Positions 58,267 through 60,000 of a DNA stretch of 60,000 nucleotides are shown here, in pieces. Within the stretch, counting starts at the first letter, position 1, and each line of letters opens with the position of its first letter. Below the pieces are notes generated by a model. The model did no database searches, was not told the origin of the DNA, and saw nothing but the letters and a program-made list of their open reading frames with translations. The translations under genes and the position numbers were made by a program. Source of the stretch: Bacillus thuringiensis (GTDB lineage: Bacteria; Bacillota; Bacilli; Bacillales; Bacillaceae_G); the NCBI RefSeq assembly GCF_001182785.1, contig NZ_CP012099.1, positions 90,001 through 150,000 on the forward strand, written 5' to 3'.

Positions 58267-58884
58267 TTACTGTTCTTCCTTCTTCTCGCCTTGAGAACCA
58301 CCGTCACCGCCTGCTTCTTTCTTATCAGATCCGCCTTTTTCAGCTTTTTGTACACCTTTACTAATGATATCGATCATCTTGGCTTGGAAGAGTGGACTTT
58401 CAGCAGTTTCTGTTAGTACTTGTTGTAGATATTGACGGTATTCTTTACTCTTCATTGTTTGTAACATCATTTTTTCTACTTCAGGATTTTTCATAATTTC
58501 TATAACGCCTGCTTGGTATTCAGGGTCTTTTAATAAGGTTTTCATTAATTGGGTTTGTTCTTTCCCCATACTTTTAGCAAACTTTGATGAGAACTCAGGG
58601 TCTTTAAAGAGCTTTTCCCAGAATTGTTGCCCTTTATCGGATACCATGGCATCTTCAATCGTTTTCTTTACTACTGTTTCATCTAGTATGAGTGCTTGTT
58701 TCATTTTTTCATCAGTTAATACATCTTGAATAGCTTTCTTACCTTGATCTGTTTTTAAAATATCAACAATCATCTTCTTTGTTTGATCGTAATCTAGTTC
58801 GGATTTCGTTTCTTTTCCTTGTGCGCATGCTACAAGTGCGATAAGTAGAAAAGAAGAAACGAAAATGAATAGTATCCGTTTCAT
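58267..58884 (-). CDS. gerD: Spore germination lipoprotein GerD
   Basis: 205 aa. Inner-membrane lipoprotein of spores that organises germinant receptors in the germinosome. Signal peptide MKRILFIFVSSFLLIALVAC with a lipobox ending at Cys20. The central domain is alpha-helical with repeated helix pairs (LLKDPEYQAGVIEIMKNPEV region). The tail, from about 180, is Gly/Lys/Glu-rich. SD AAAGGAG before the start. Transcribed against its neighbours. Confidence 0.95.
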   Translation of the reverse strand: MKRILFIFVSSFLLIALVACAQGKETKSELDYDQTKKMIVDILKTDQGKKAIQDVLTDEKMKQALILDETVVKKTIEDAMVSDKGQQFWEKLFKDPEFSSKFAKSMGKEQTQLMKTLLKDPEYQAGVIEIMKNPEVEKMMLQTMKSKEYRQYLQQVLTETAESPLFQAKMIDIISKGVQKAEKGGSDKKEAGGDGGSQGEKKEEQ

Positions 58885-58919
58885 AAGTTGGAACTCCTTT
58901 CAGCACAGTTCTCTCTTTT

Positions 58920-58948
58920 TAATATAAATATCTTTAAGGAATTTATAC
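58920..58948 (-). promoter_or_regulatory. Candidate forespore (sigma-G-like) promoter of gerD
   Basis: On the minus strand, GTATA (58948-58944), 17 bp, TATATTA (58926-58920), a partial match to the sigma-G pattern. gerD is sigma-G-dependent in B. subtilis. Confidence 0.35.
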
Positions 58949-59023
58949 ATGAACATGGCTAGCTTTTTGAAATTGTCATTGATACAATTTAATTAGAAAT
59001 ATAAGGATAATGGGGGATGTGTT

Positions 59024-59635
59024 GTGAATAGCCGCAAGTGGGTACGACTATTTTTAACGACGTTGTTTCTTGGTGGGATTAGCACAGTTATTATTGGTTT
59101 TGTTTTGGAGTGGGACAGGTATAATAAATTTTTTCAAAATTTCGACGGCAAGGAGATTTTAGCGGTATCTTTCTGGCTGATGGGTGTAGGATTTATTTTT
59201 AGCGTTATAAGTCAAATGGGCTTCTTTGCGTATTTAACAATCCATCGTTTTGGACTAGGGATGTTTCGCTCATCGTCTTTATGGAATGCAGTCCAGCTCT
59301 TCTTTATTGCATTCGTATTATTTGATTTTGTGTATTTAAGGTCTGTACTTATTGCAAATGGGGAAATCTCATTGGGGAATAACATACTTGTTGCTGGAAT
59401 ATTATTTGTGTTTGGAGCAATTGTTGCTTATGTAAAAAGTAAAGAAACAAATAAAAAAGCATTTGTGCCAGCTCTGTTCTTTATGGTTGTTGTAACGATT
59501 CTTGAATGGGTACCGGCGCTTCGGATTAATGATACAGATTGGTTATATTTAATGGTTATACCGCTATTGTTATGTAATGCATATCAATTACTTGTATTAC
59601 ATCGTTTAATCGGAAAAACGAGTAAATCTGCTTAA
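59024..59635 (+). CDS. kbaA: KinB-signalling pathway activator KbaA
   Basis: 203 aa. Integral membrane protein with about six hydrophobic segments over its whole length; in B. subtilis it is needed for KinB input into the sporulation phosphorelay. GTG start (NSRKWVRLFLTTLFLGG) behind a short GGGGGATG. Arranged divergently from gerD across a 139-bp gap and followed by the pdaB terminator. Confidence 0.88.
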   Translation: MNSRKWVRLFLTTLFLGGISTVIIGFVLEWDRYNKFFQNFDGKEILAVSFWLMGVGFIFSVISQMGFFAYLTIHRFGLGMFRSSSLWNAVQLFFIAFVLFDFVYLRSVLIANGEISLGNNILVAGILFVFGAIVAYVKSKETNKKAFVPALFFMVVVTILEWVPALRINDTDWLYLMVIPLLLCNAYQLLVLHRLIGKTSKSA

Positions 59636-59686
59636 TAGAGAGAGGTTTTATACACCAGCAGTTATATTGCTGGGAGTGGTGTGATT

Positions 59687-59728
59687 AAAAAAGCTCTACC
59701 ACCTTCTTGAAAGGTAGTAGAGCTTTTT
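59687..59728. terminator. Bidirectional terminator between kbaA and pdaB
   Basis: AAAAAAGCTCTACCACCTT pairs with AAGGTAGTAGAGCTTTTT with one mismatch, loop CTTG. A smaller hairpin CCAGCA/TGCTGG precedes it at about 59655-59672. Confidence 0.9.
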
Positions 59729-59754
59729 ATACGTGAAGAGTAGTAGGGACGAAG

Positions 59755-60000
59755 TTATTTCACATCTTCACTTTTTGTACTTGTGTTGGAAATAAGTTGT
59801 GATACGGGTATTTGCTCATATCCATCACTTTTTAATTTTTGCAGGAGCAGCGGTAAAGCTCTATTTGTTTGAAGGGCAGAATCGGATGCGTGTAATAAGA
59901 CGATATCTCCACCTTTCAAATTATTAGAGACGGTGGAAACGATGTTATTTACACCTGGGTTTTTCCAATCGTTTGAATTGTTACTCCAATGCACGACGGT
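59755..60000 (-). CDS. pdaB: Polysaccharide deacetylase PdaB, C-terminal part (runs off the window)
   Basis: The last 81 codons or so of a minus-strand gene whose N-terminus is outside the window. [27 protein letters not shown] and the tail fit the NodB-fold deacetylase PdaB, needed to keep spores stable after the mother cell lyses. The His of LLHASD belongs to the NodB motif region. Reading continues open past 59994, where a GTG could be mistaken for a start. Confidence 0.85.
   Translation of the reverse strand, partial: TVVHWSNNSNDWKNPGVNNIVSTVSNNLKGGDIVLLHASDSALQTNRALPLLLQKLKSDGYEQIPVSQLISNTSTKSEDVK

Noticed and set aside
59992..59994. GTG as the start of a short 79-aa protein at the right edge
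   Set aside because: The frame stays open upstream to the window end and the sequence is the C-terminal part of PdaB.

Overview
The window is a stretch of a low-GC Firmicute chromosome. Protein sequences, gene order and rRNA match the Bacillus cereus group (B. cereus, B. anthracis, B. thuringiensis and relatives); I recognise this from protein-level similarity and cannot name the species. It is the conserved ribosomal and transcription region close to the replication origin. Every gene reads with the direction of the window except gerD and the truncated pdaB at the right end. I see no phage, insertion sequence, CRISPR array, tRNA gene or horizontally acquired island, and no convincing undescribed system. 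The points worth a second look lie in the non-coding control regions.

Layout. 1-2770: 3' part of a 23S rRNA gene, a 5S rRNA gene and the rrn terminator. 2.87-7.69 kb: the CtsR-controlled stress operon ctsR-mcsA-mcsB-clpC, with a clear CtsR operator. 7.7-14.3 kb: radA, disA, the PIN/TRAM protein YacL, ispD, ispF and gltX (DNA repair, c-di-AMP, isoprenoid precursors, Glu-tRNA). 14.3-18.5 kb: a cysteine T-box leader, then cysE-cysS-mrnC-rlmB-rae1. 18.5-20.4 kb: sigH, rpmG, secE, nusG.

20.4-31.1 kb: rplK-rplA, rplJ-rplL, a 16S rRNA methyltransferase gene, rpoB and rpoC. 31.1-36.1 kb: the str cluster rplGB-rpsL-rpsG-fusA-tuf. 36.1-51.2 kb: the S10-spc-alpha superoperon from rpsJ to rplQ, including secY, adk, map, infA and rpoA. 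51.3-55.6 kb: the ECF vitamin transporter module ecfA1-ecfA2-ecfT, truA, then rplM-rpsI. 55.7-60 kb: a sporulation and germination cluster, ybaK-cwlD-salA-(gerD)-kbaA-(pdaB).

How it works together. The window supplies most large- and small-subunit ribosomal proteins, the translation GTPases EF-Tu and EF-G, IF-1, the RNA polymerase core subunits alpha, beta and beta', NusG, and the SecE and SecY translocon subunits. Control is visible at several levels: sigma-A-type promoters in front of rplK, rplJ, rpoB, rplGB, tuf, rpsJ and rplM; RNA leaders resembling ribosomal-protein targets (L1-type upstream of rplK and rplA, L10-type upstream of rplJ, L13-type upstream of rplM); a tRNA-Cys T-box; and a CtsR box. 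Start codons were moved from the longest reading frame where a Shine-Dalgarno sequence or family alignment required it (mcsA, mcsB, gltX, mrnC, rplK, rplA, rplJ, rpoB, rplGB, rpsL, fusA, rplV, rplP, rpmC, rplX, rpsH, rplR, rpsE, truA). rpmG, secE and rpmJ were found by reading the sequence directly.
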